From assembly GCA_016932335.1 (NCBI GenBank), contig JAFGCZ010000012.1, positions 308,721 through 372,720 of the forward strand: a stretch of 64,000 bases of DNA. The letters run 5' to 3'. Shown one piece after another: positions 33,927 to 41,510 of the stretch. A program made the translations under genes and the position numbers. The stretch is from Opitutales bacterium. Its GTDB lineage: Bacteria; Verrucomicrobiota; Verrucomicrobiia; Opitutales; Oceanipulchritudinaceae. Each line of letters opens with the position of its first letter. Position 1 is the stretch's first letter. A model generated the notes under the pieces. It saw only the letters and a list, made by a program, of their open reading frames with translations. It was not told where the DNA came from and searched no databases.

Positions 33927-34859
33927 ATGCCAATGAGCAGCTATGGCCTTTTTGCAGGAATCTCCACCATCGATCTGATTTACGAATTCTCCCACTATCC
34001 CGAGTCAGATACCAAGAACAATGCGGAAACCGTTGTTATGAACGCCGGCGGGCCTGCCTACAATGCGGCCGTGCTCTATTCCCGCCTGGGGAATCCCACG
34101 GTGCTGGTTTCCGCGGTGGGGGCTCATTCATTAACGGCTGTGCTCAAGAACGATTTGGCGAAGCACCGCGTGCGGCTGCAGGATTTGGCCCCCGATTCCG
34201 GGGAAATGCCTGTGTTTGCCTCCATTGTGTCCACCACAACAAATGCCCACCGCACCGTGTTTACCCAAAAATCGCCCATGAATCAGGTGCCTCTGGAGGT
34301 GAACCGGGCCCGGCAGCTTGTCGACGGGGCAGCCTTCCTGCTGGCCGATGGGCACCACCTGCCTGCTGCTTTGCTTCTGGCGGAATTGGCCCACCAAAAG
34401 GGCATCCCCGTAATCCTTGATGCCGGGAGTTGGAAACCCGGGTTGGAAGCGCTGTTGGTGTATTGCACCGATGTGGTGGCCTCGGAGAAATTCCGCACTC
34501 CGGGAGCGGCCTCCATTGAGGAGAGCATTGCTGCGTTGCGGGCCTATCCGGGGATTCAGCGGATTGCCGCTACCCGGGGCGCGCGCTCCACGCTCTGGTG
34601 GCAAAGTTCGCAGACAGGGGAGGTTGCCATACCTGCGGTTGCGGCCATCGATACGCTGGGCGCGGGGGATTTCTTCCACGGTGCCTATGCCCATGCCCTG
34701 CAGCAGGGCTTTACCTTTACCGATGCGCTGGGCTTTTCCGCACACCTGGCTTCGGCCTCGACCACCACCATGGGGACCCGCGATTGGCTGGAGACGCTTC
34801 CGCAGCTGTTGCAGCGCTGCGATCAGGAGATAAACGCCACCAGCCAGTCCTTGAACTGA
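33927..34859 (+). CDS. PfkB-family carbohydrate/nucleoside kinase
   Basis: A 310-residue ribokinase-fold protein: 'VVMNAGGPAYNAAVLYSRLG' at the N-terminus (substrate site), and the C-terminal signature 'DTLGAGDFFHGAYAHAL' with the catalytic Asp and anion hole. A sugar or nucleoside substrate cannot be decided from motifs; residues around the substrate pocket ('PMNQVPLEVN') are not diagnostic. The last 37 bases overlap the convergent ExoD gene. Confidence 0.88.
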   Translation: MPMSSYGLFAGISTIDLIYEFSHYPESDTKNNAETVVMNAGGPAYNAAVLYSRLGNPTVLVSAVGAHSLTAVLKNDLAKHRVRLQDLAPDSGEMPVFASIVSTTTNAHRTVFTQKSPMNQVPLEVNRARQLVDGAAFLLADGHHLPAALLLAELAHQKGIPVILDAGSWKPGLEALLVYCTDVVASEKFRTPGAASIEESIAALRAYPGIQRIAATRGARSTLWWQSSQTGEVAIPAVAAIDTLGAGDFFHGAYAHALQQGFTFTDALGFSAHLASASTTTMGTRDWLETLPQLLQRCDQEINATSQSLN

Positions 34860-35479
34860 TCCATGGCATGCCAGCCGTATTCCTCGACAAAGCGGAAGAG
34901 CAGCACGATTACGCCCACATAGAGGCCCACGGCAAAGACTCCGGCAATGCAGGCCAGAATGGAGACAATGCCGTCGCGCTCACTCAGGCCGATGCCGATG
35001 ATGAAGACCACCATGGCCGGGGCCGTGTTGGTCAGGGGAATGGGAATCATCATCAGTGTTGCCATAAACAGCACCAGCAGCCCCATTAGGACTCTGCCTC
35101 CGCGGCTTCCAATCCACTCCATGCGGGGGCGGATAAAGCGCTCGGTTTTCTTCAGAAACCAGTTCAGCGCATCAATCATCTTTTGCGTAAGCCCACGGGA
35201 AAGGGTGCGCTTTTTGGCCTTCTCAGGCAGCACGGGTGCGGTAGCCCCAAGGATCATCTGCATCCCCAGAATCCACAAAAGAATGCCAAAGGGAATGCTG
35301 TAGCCCGGAGCCGGTACCGGCAGCGCACTGGGCAGGGAGAAAATGGCCAGGAGAATACCGAAGCCCTTATTGCCCATCTCCTCCAGAAGAGTTCCTACGG
35401 GTATATTGCCCTCGGTTTTGGCGAGAACGTTGGCCAGATCTTCGGAAAGACTTTGGTGGGGGTTTTCTGCGCTGCTCAT
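34823..35479 (-). CDS. ExoD-family membrane protein
   Basis: A 218-residue integral membrane protein of the ExoD family, named from a Sinorhizobium exopolysaccharide mutant; biochemical role unknown. Family markers: 'IPVGTLLEEMGNKGFGILLA', 'FSLPSALPVPAPGYSIPFG', 'RPRMEWIGSRGG', and three to five hydrophobic helices with 'IPIPLTNTAPAMVVFIIGIG' toward the C-terminus. It is convergent with the PfkB kinase and divergent from nadD. Confidence 0.85.
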   Translation of the reverse strand: MSSAENPHQSLSEDLANVLAKTEGNIPVGTLLEEMGNKGFGILLAIFSLPSALPVPAPGYSIPFGILLWILGMQMILGATAPVLPEKAKKRTLSRGLTQKMIDALNWFLKKTERFIRPRMEWIGSRGGRVLMGLLVLFMATLMMIPIPLTNTAPAMVVFIIGIGLSERDGIVSILACIAGVFAVGLYVGVIVLLFRFVEEYGWHAMDQFKDWLVAFIS

Positions 35480-35558
35480 GTTTCAGGCTTTGCTAGCTTT
35501 CGCCGCAGGCTTAGGCAATGCAAATTTCATTTAGAGTTGCCAAAGCGCTCTTGTTTTT

Positions 35559-36206
35559 ATGGACTGTAGAAAACACGCCAGCGCCTTGCCTTCTCACAAA
35601 ATTGCATATTTCGGAGGGACATTCGATCCCGTGCACCATGGTCATCTCGCAGTGGCTCGAGATGCCCTGCAACACCTGAATCTGGACCATGTCTATTTTC
35701 TCCCGGCACAGCGCAGCCCACACAAACACCATGCCCCTGCCGTTTCCTTTAACCGGCGCGTGGAGATGTTGGAACTGGCCCTGGAACCCTTTCCCAAGCT
35801 TTCCGTAAACACTCTGGAGTCCTCCCTCGAACCCCCCGTCTACACTGTTCAGATCGCAAATCGGCTGGCCCTGGAGCATCCCGATGCGGAGCTTTTCTGG
35901 ATGATGGGGGCCGATCAGTTGCCCAGGCTGGGGGAGTGGCACCGCATCGATGAGCTGGCCCGCCGGGTCACCTTTCTCGTCTTCAGCCGCCCCGGATACG
36001 TGCTCGAAGCGGACGCGTTGCCCGATTTGCCCGGCGCCCGCTATGCGTGTTTTACCGGTGCCGATTACGACGTTTCCTCGTCGCAAATCCGTGCGACCCT
36101 GCACCGTGCCGGCAATTGTTCGCAAATAATTCCCGAAAAGGTTCTTGCTTATATTAGGAAACACCACCTTTATTCACATCCTCATCAATCCAATATAGAT
36201 ACATGA
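35559..36206 (+). CDS. nadD: Nicotinate-nucleotide adenylyltransferase
   Basis: NadD makes deamido-NAD from nicotinate mononucleotide and ATP. The 215-residue protein has 'YFGGTFDPVHHGHLAVARDA' (nucleotidyltransferase HxGH motif), 'FLPAQRSPHKHH', 'LFWMMGADQLPRLGEWHR' and the terminal 'DVSSSQIRATL' (ISST/SSxxR motif). The ATG at 35559 has about 11 extra residues before the conserved start, so the true start may be slightly later. It overlaps rsfS by four bases (ATGA), a common pairing. Confidence 0.93.
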   Translation: MDCRKHASALPSHKIAYFGGTFDPVHHGHLAVARDALQHLNLDHVYFLPAQRSPHKHHAPAVSFNRRVEMLELALEPFPKLSVNTLESSLEPPVYTVQIANRLALEHPDAELFWMMGADQLPRLGEWHRIDELARRVTFLVFSRPGYVLEADALPDLPGARYACFTGADYDVSSSQIRATLHRAGNCSQIIPEKVLAYIRKHHLYSHPHQSNIDT

Positions 36207-36586
36207 CAGAAAGCCAACAGGACGTTTCAACCTCCCTTATCCAGCAGATCAAGATTGCTTGTCAGGCATTGGACGACAAAAAAGCCGAGAACATCAAAGT
36301 GCTTTACCTCGGCAAGAAGTCTTCCATCGCCGATTACTTTGTTGTTGCCAGCGGTACCTCCGCGCCCCACCTGCGGGCCCTCGGTTCTGCTCTCGACAAG
36401 GCCCTGTCCGACATGAAGGTCGATTGCACCATGGACACCGCATCCAACGAAGTCGCCTGGACGGTGGTCGATGCCTACGACTGTATCTACCACATCTTCA
36501 CCCCCGAGACCCGCGAGTTTTACGGTCTGGAATCCCTTTGGAAGGACGCCGAGGTGTTTACGCCCGATGAACTGGTCGAAGACTGA
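36203..36586 (+). CDS. rsfS: Ribosomal silencing factor RsfS
   Basis: A 127-residue Iojap-family protein that binds ribosomal protein L14 and blocks subunit joining. Visible motifs: 'LYLGKKSSIADYFVVASGTS', 'HLRALGSALDKAL', 'WTVVDAYDCIYHIFTPETRE' and 'YGLESLWKDAE'. The ATG overlaps the nadD stop. A terminator follows 13 bases after the stop. Confidence 0.94.
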   Translation: MTESQQDVSTSLIQQIKIACQALDDKKAENIKVLYLGKKSSIADYFVVASGTSAPHLRALGSALDKALSDMKVDCTMDTASNEVAWTVVDAYDCIYHIFTPETREFYGLESLWKDAEVFTPDELVED

Positions 36587-36598
36587 TTCACTTTTCAG

Positions 36599-36627
36599 GC
36601 TCAGGAAATTTACTCCTGAGCTTTTTT
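36599..36627 (+). terminator. Rho-independent terminator of nadD-rsfS
   Basis: A 7-bp stem (36599-36605 with 36615-36621) with a 9-base loop is followed by TTTTTT. It lies 12 bases after the rsfS stop. Confidence 0.85.
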
Positions 36628-36697
36628 GTCGCTGCTTACTTCCTTTTTCCTGATACCTGCGGCAAGGTTTTCTCAATAGGGATACCCCCCAGATGGA

Positions 36698-36789
36698 AAA
36701 ACTCCCATAAGGACCACGACCGTCCTCCCATAAGAGCCGTGTCCGTCCTCCCATAAGGGAATGGTCCGTCCTCTTATAAGGGCCGTTTT
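36698..36789. repeat. Four-unit 23-nt tandem repeat
   Basis: Four adjacent 23-base units begin at 36698, 36721, 36744 and 36767. The best conserved core is CGTCCTCCCATAAG in units 2 and 3; unit 1 and unit 4 are variants. It lies in the gap between the rsfS terminator and the end of a minus-strand exported protein gene, has no coding frame, and the spacing is exact at 23 bases. Unit ends differ, suggesting gradual divergence. Confidence 0.85.
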
Positions 36790-36836
36790 TTGGGGCGCTG
36801 CTTTATTCGGTGGAAATACGTTCCCCGCCGCGGAGG

Positions 36837-37508
36837 TTAATCCTCTTCGCCCGCCTCTTCCTTGTCGACCGCGCGCATGGTTCCGGCAATCACCGGAATC
36901 TCTTCACCCAGCACAAACTCCCTCACCAGCAGATCCAGGAATGCTTCTTTGGACGTATCCTCAAAGAAGCCCATATTGATGTGCTCCATCTCCTGATTCC
37001 ATCCGCCGTAGGCTACAGTCGGCGTGGGCGGATCTTCCGATAGTGGCAGAGACATTTCGTAAGCCCTGTAATTCAGCTCATAGCGCTCTTTATCTACAAT
37101 AATGGCCGTGTAGTAAGCCTCCGGCATTCCCTGAGGCGTGGGCAGAGTAATCAGATAAATCGTTATGTTGCCCTCCTCGTGCAGGCACTCCAACTGTAGC
37201 TGGTTCATGTCGTCGACACGTGTGTCGGTATCCTCTTTATCCGTAAAATAGTCTCTCCAGACCCGTCTCAACCCCTTGCTGCCCTCCAGCTCGAGAAACC
37301 CAATCGTCCAATAGGGATCCTCATTAAGCAACTGCGGCAGCAGCGTATGGGCAAACCGGTAATGCACCGTGCGGCTCGTACGCAGCATGTCGCCAATGGC
37401 CTTGGCCGTCTTTTCCGTGCCGCTTTCCTCGGCCTGCAGCAACGGCATTGCTATGAACAACAAAGAGCAGATAAAACCGCTCAACTTGGGGTAGGGTAGC
37501 TTTTTCAT
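36837..37508 (-). CDS. Exported protein of unknown function
   Basis: A 223-residue protein with a signal peptide of about 26 residues ('LSGFICSLLFIAMPLLQA'). The mature part is acidic, with no recognised motif; 'MNQLQLECLHEEGNITIYL' and 'YTAIIVDKERYELNYRAYE' look like strands of a soluble domain. ATG 37508 is set by the signal peptide, although the frame is open up to 37553. It lies immediately after the SIR2 gene on the same strand (about 46 bases between), so it may be read through from it, but its GC content is like the rest of the chromosome. Confidence 0.6.
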   Translation of the reverse strand: MKKLPYPKLSGFICSLLFIAMPLLQAEESGTEKTAKAIGDMLRTSRTVHYRFAHTLLPQLLNEDPYWTIGFLELEGSKGLRRVWRDYFTDKEDTDTRVDDMNQLQLECLHEEGNITIYLITLPTPQGMPEAYYTAIIVDKERYELNYRAYEMSLPLSEDPPTPTVAYGGWNQEMEHINMGFFEDTSKEAFLDLLVREFVLGEEIPVIAGTMRAVDKEEAGEED

Positions 37509-37554
37509 TCTGTGTAAAATCAAAATCCTGAACTTTGTTTTTGAAAACTGCAAC

Positions 37555-40500
37555 TCATGCTTGTTCTATTAGCCTGATGAGCCGCTTATATGCTTGTTTT
37601 TCGACTATTTTTGGTTTTGTTTCTATCATTAAATTGAGGATGTTTTGTAGCTGGTATGGGATTGCTGATACTTTTTCTGGGATCATTACATCAAGAAGTT
37701 CCAGAACTTCGTAGGGGAACTTCTTTGTTAGACTATTTTCAACTTCATCTTTTCTCATGAAAAGGTCGAAGTTGTGATAATGAACATCAGTGGAAATAGG
37801 TAATAGAAACCTTTTTACTGATTTTAATAAATCGGGGAAGGCATTTCCGCTATAAGTCAGTAGCATGAACCAGCCATCTGTTAGCTTAGATGTTCTCAGG
37901 CTCATATCTTTAGGCCATGTGGATTTGATAAAAGGAATAACGTAATTCTTCCAATCATCTTCTTCTTTCACAATACATCGTAATGCCTGAACTGCACTTA
38001 TTCTGGCTGCCTCTTTCATCTGGCGTATGCTGTTCATTGCTTGATCACTGTCTAAACCACCTGGATCATCTTTCCAAATTGTTGAAAAATGAATTATGAT
38101 TTGTGCGGCTCTACGCGTTGTTTCATCGGCTGGATTCCATGTGTAAATCTTTGGGAAAAGATTGGGTAAATATGGCTTTAACTCCATACCAATGCTATCT
38201 GAAAAGCGTGGATTTGAGAAGAATCCATGCCATGCCGCTTCTGAGTTTTTATGGGTGAAGTCGAACCAAGGAAACACGATTTCTTTTGTCCATTTTGGAT
38301 CAATGTGATTTATCCATGAAAGGTTGTATGCAAGTATCGTTACTGCGTGGAATCCGCCTTCATTTGGTGACTTTGTTAGTATTTCGAGTCGAGTCTTGAA
38401 TTGATGTGGTATGCCTTGATTGGTTTCTAGTTTTAGAGAGTCTATTGATTTCAAGAGACCGATTGTGAATTCACCGATGGGGCCATTTCTTGCATGTTCA
38501 TATGTCTTCTGTGAGGTCTTCTTTTTCTTTCCAAACAGGTAAGTGTCACCTATTCCACTTCTATTTGCGGAACCGTTTTGAGAATTAATTGCACAAATGA
38601 GTTCGTCAAAGTATGTTAAAGATTGTTCAGGAGAAATCTTATGGCAGGTTTCAATGTTGTGCTCAACCCATCTCCCGGTAATATGTGACAGATTCCTAAT
38701 GCTTTTTTCTGGTAATTTTGATGTTGTTTGTAGGAGAAAAACACTTTGTTCAGGATCAGTTTCATTAGGCCAATATTCTAATAAATTAGTCCAAAGGTCT
38801 AATGGATAGTTCTCTTTTTTTGATTCCAGAATGAGAGCGGATAGTGCTTTCTTGGGATTTTCTTTTACAAGTCCTATGAAAGGTCGGATCTCTGTCATTA
38901 CATCATAATTTGGAAACGTTACTGTTAGCCTCTGTGTTTCTGCGATTACTTCATTGTCCGGAAGATGGATTATCCTTTCTGGACTTTCATTGGTACCTAT
39001 TAATCCAGACCTTCTTTGTCCACTTTCTAGAAAACCTGATGCCCAACTATCTTCCCATCCCTTGATTGAGGATATAAGCCTTATTAGCTTTTTTTCTTGC
39101 TGTGATGTGAATTTTTTCCCTTGTAGCTGCAACCACCTTGCATACTTACATATGCTGGTAAGATTATCTTCTGAATTTGAAGATGCCTCTTTATCGGATG
39201 GTCCTTGAAGTATCCTATTGATTATTTTATTTCTGTTTGTTTGAGACAATTCTTCCCATCGAACATTTATTAGAAACAAGATTTCTTTCTGATTGCGGTA
39301 ATCCCAGAATGTTTCTTGCGGTAGATCAAGAATGTTTTTTCCAACTTCTGCAGGCGAAAAAAGTGTTCTCTGGTTAAGAGAAAAGAGTTTTAGTTTTCCA
39401 AAAAAATAAATGTCACTTTCTGACCAAGTATTTGCTATGGATTTTGAAAGTGTTGGATCGATTTCTATTAACTTTTTGAATAAATCTATGAACCATAGGA
39501 AAAGTAATTTATGATTACTTGGATCTTGGGATTTATGAGGATTAAAAACATCATAACAAGAGATGTTATTGTAGAAGTTGTTTTTGTTTTCGAGTTCTTT
39601 GTGTAAGCTAGATGCTTTTTTTAAATTATTATTTATAATAAATACAACATCTGAAAGATATATGTCAGGGATATTTGTTTCGTTTCCGTGAAATGATGTA
39701 AAGAAAACTTCGTAAGGTAGTTTTTCATTCGTGTTATGGATTTCATCTTTTAATGTGAGTGGTGTTGGTTGATGAATGGAAAAGTTAATTATATTAAGTC
39801 TTGGTTTTGTGATTTCATCTATTTCTCTTAACGCAGAATGAGACCAGCCTTCATTTCTTATATTATTATTGAAAAATATCCATTGATTATTTTTTTGTGT
39901 TGATCGACTTTCTTGATATAATAAAACTAGACTCCAAAGTTGTTTGATTTTCTTAGGTATTGTATTATTGAAATTTAGATTTTGTTGAATCTCTCTGGTT
40001 AGGTTAGGATGTAATCGTTGTTCTCGGCTAGCCCAATCGAGTGTTATTGGATCATTTAAGCTACTTAAAATCCATCTGCTTAAGTGGAACAGTCTGGATG
40101 GTAAGCTCTCCGACCCTGAAGGGTTAAAATTTACTAAATGATTGCTTTCTGGTTGATTCTCGTCTGTTGGCAGCCGCTGTAGTAGATTTAGACTGCTCTT
40201 TTTATCGCCATTTTTGCTATTCTCATCTCTTGGTAAATCATCATCCAACCCATAGTTTTTTAGAGGATCAAATTCTTCTTCAGTGATATAGTTCTTGATT
40301 ATATCTTTTGTTCTGTAGGTAGAATCAAATACCCAAAGCCAGTCTGCTGGCAATGGGGGCTTTGCATTCGCAAATTCTTTTGCACCTGGAGATGTTTTCA
40401 CTAAATGAGCAACTTGACCTCTTTCGTGTGGATCAAGTAAATGGGGGAGGGTTCTTGCCTTCTCGATTATGTTATTTCTCCATGCCGATGGATCTTCTGC

Positions 40501-41349
40501 TCTTTTGGCCCAGGCTTCAAGAGTCTCCCATAGTTGCGGGTGGTCTGCGTATGCAATGGAGGTGACGCCTTTGTCCGCCCATTTAGCTTCAACTTTCTCC
40601 GGTTCGCCGCGGTCAAAAACAAAGAGATGTGATCTTGCTTTTCTTTTGTTGTGGTTTAGACCCTGTAGCAGATATTTTACCGGAGGATCGTCTGCGCTGT
40701 ATCCCACTAAAACTACTGTATACATTTCGAGCAATGAGCGTATAAAATCTGTTGCCCATCCCTCTGCAAGGTATGCTCTCCCAAAATCTGAACTACCTAA
40801 TACATATGGATACTCCTCTATGTTATCTCCGTTTAACCTTCCGTGCAGATAAGTTATTCCTGATATGGAACCACCATGTTTTAGATTTGGAAGTGCCGGA
40901 GGTTCGTGGATTTTTAGTTTTTCGTTATCTCTTTCGAATAACCGATCAAAATTTGTTGTAACAATTTGAGGAATACCATCGGTATTTGATGAAATTCTTC
41001 GGATCGTTTCGTGGTTTTTACTAATTTTGCTTAAATCTGTTTCAAAGATTTTTTCTATCTCCTGATTAACTTCCCTTCTAGGATATTCTTGATAAAGAAG
41101 GTGGAAAACCTGATCAAATGGAACCTTGTAAGGATATTGGCTCGTATTATCCCATGTGGAAAATGCTGATAGAATTTCAGACTCCTCAGGAGGTTTGAAT
41201 TCATTTATTATTTTCTCTGTCAAACCTTCGAAATTAGGCATTCCAAAATCCATGGACACACCTGCTCCGCAGAGAAAAACGACTCGACCCTGATCACGTT
41301 GTTCTAAGAGTGAATCAGGAATGCTGGGACCATCGCTACAAAATCTCAT
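37555..41349 (-). CDS. SIR2-domain anti-phage-type protein (DUF4020-like architecture)
   Basis: A 1264-residue protein. Residues about 20-290 are a SIR2-like NAD-binding domain: 'VVFLCGAGVSMDFGMPNFEG' (residues 23-42), the catalytic 'TTNFDRLF' (Asn) and 'TYLHGRLNG' (His), and 'VVLVGYSADDPPVKYLL'. The catalytic Asn and His remain, so NAD cleavage is plausible. The long C-terminal part is helical with no recognised motifs; in known defence-associated sirtuins such a part senses phage proteins, and SIR2 with a DUF4020-type C-terminus is my best family guess. ATG 41349 is fixed by a strong Shine-Dalgarno (GGAGG, 41354-41358). The gene is strikingly AT-rich against its neighbours, indicating transfer. 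No defence partner gene is adjacent, and the protein may be a single-gene system. Confidence 0.75.
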   Translation of the reverse strand: MRFCSDGPSIPDSLLEQRDQGRVVFLCGAGVSMDFGMPNFEGLTEKIINEFKPPEESEILSAFSTWDNTSQYPYKVPFDQVFHLLYQEYPRREVNQEIEKIFETDLSKISKNHETIRRISSNTDGIPQIVTTNFDRLFERDNEKLKIHEPPALPNLKHGGSISGITYLHGRLNGDNIEEYPYVLGSSDFGRAYLAEGWATDFIRSLLEMYTVVLVGYSADDPPVKYLLQGLNHNKRKARSHLFVFDRGEPEKVEAKWADKGVTSIAYADHPQLWETLEAWAKRAEDPSAWRNNIIEKARTLPHLLDPHERGQVAHLVKTSPGAKEFANAKPPLPADWLWVFDSTYRTKDIIKNYITEEEFDPLKNYGLDDDLPRDENSKNGDKKSSLNLLQRLPTDENQPESNHLVNFNPSGSESLPSRLFHLSRWILSSLNDPITLDWASREQRLHPNLTREIQQNLNFNNTIPKKIKQLWSLVLLYQESRSTQKNNQWIFFNNNIRNEGWSHSALREIDEITKPRLNIINFSIHQPTPLTLKDEIHNTNEKLPYEVFFTSFHGNETNIPDIYLSDVVFIINNNLKKASSLHKELENKNNFYNNISCYDVFNPHKSQDPSNHKLLFLWFIDLFKKLIEIDPTLSKSIANTWSESDIYFFGKLKLFSLNQRTLFSPAEVGKNILDLPQETFWDYRNQKEILFLINVRWEELSQTNRNKIINRILQGPSDKEASSNSEDNLTSICKYARWLQLQGKKFTSQQEKKLIRLISSIKGWEDSWASGFLESGQRRSGLIGTNESPERIIHLPDNEVIAETQRLTVTFPNYDVMTEIRPFIGLVKENPKKALSALILESKKENYPLDLWTNLLEYWPNETDPEQSVFLLQTTSKLPEKSIRNLSHITGRWVEHNIETCHKISPEQSLTYFDELICAINSQNGSANRSGIGDTYLFGKKKKTSQKTYEHARNGPIGEFTIGLLKSIDSLKLETNQGIPHQFKTRLEILTKSPNEGGFHAVTILAYNLSWINHIDPKWTKEIVFPWFDFTHKNSEAAWHGFFSNPRFSDSIGMELKPYLPNLFPKIYTWNPADETTRRAAQIIIHFSTIWKDDPGGLDSDQAMNSIRQMKEAARISAVQALRCIVKEEDDWKNYVIPFIKSTWPKDMSLRTSKLTDGWFMLLTYSGNAFPDLLKSVKRFLLPISTDVHYHNFDLFMRKDEVENSLTKKFPYEVLELLDVMIPEKVSAIPYQLQNILNLMIETKPKIVEKQAYKRLIRLIEQA

Positions 41350-41360
41350 AAATCCTCCAA
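41350..41360 (-). promoter_or_regulatory. Strong Shine-Dalgarno of the SIR2 gene
   Basis: On the minus strand TTGGAGG precedes the ATG at 41349 with a 4-base gap. This decides the start over the farther in-frame codon at 41400. Confidence 0.8.
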
Positions 41361-41445
41361 ATGATGTGATTATGGGACAACATCTGCATGATATGCGCAA
41401 ACTATTTATTGAACATTTACTTCATCTTTGGGGTGCCTCGCACAC

Positions 41446-41478
41446 AAAAAACCTCCGCCTTGAGGACGGAGGTTTTTT
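41446..41478 (-). terminator. Rho-independent terminator of the GH2 gene
   Basis: The inverted repeat at 41446-41457 and 41467-41478 forms a stem of 6 bp of GC-rich pairs extended by A/T pairs. The minus-strand side ends in TTTTTT, 33 bases after the GH2 stop, and the symmetric A run also gives it a plus-strand orientation. Confidence 0.85.
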
Positions 41479-41510
41479 GAGGTGCTTAAGATTGATATGA
41501 CCGATCTTTG

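Noticed and set aside
36698..36789. CRISPR array.
   Set aside because: Units are directly adjacent with no unique spacers, and no cas gene is near.
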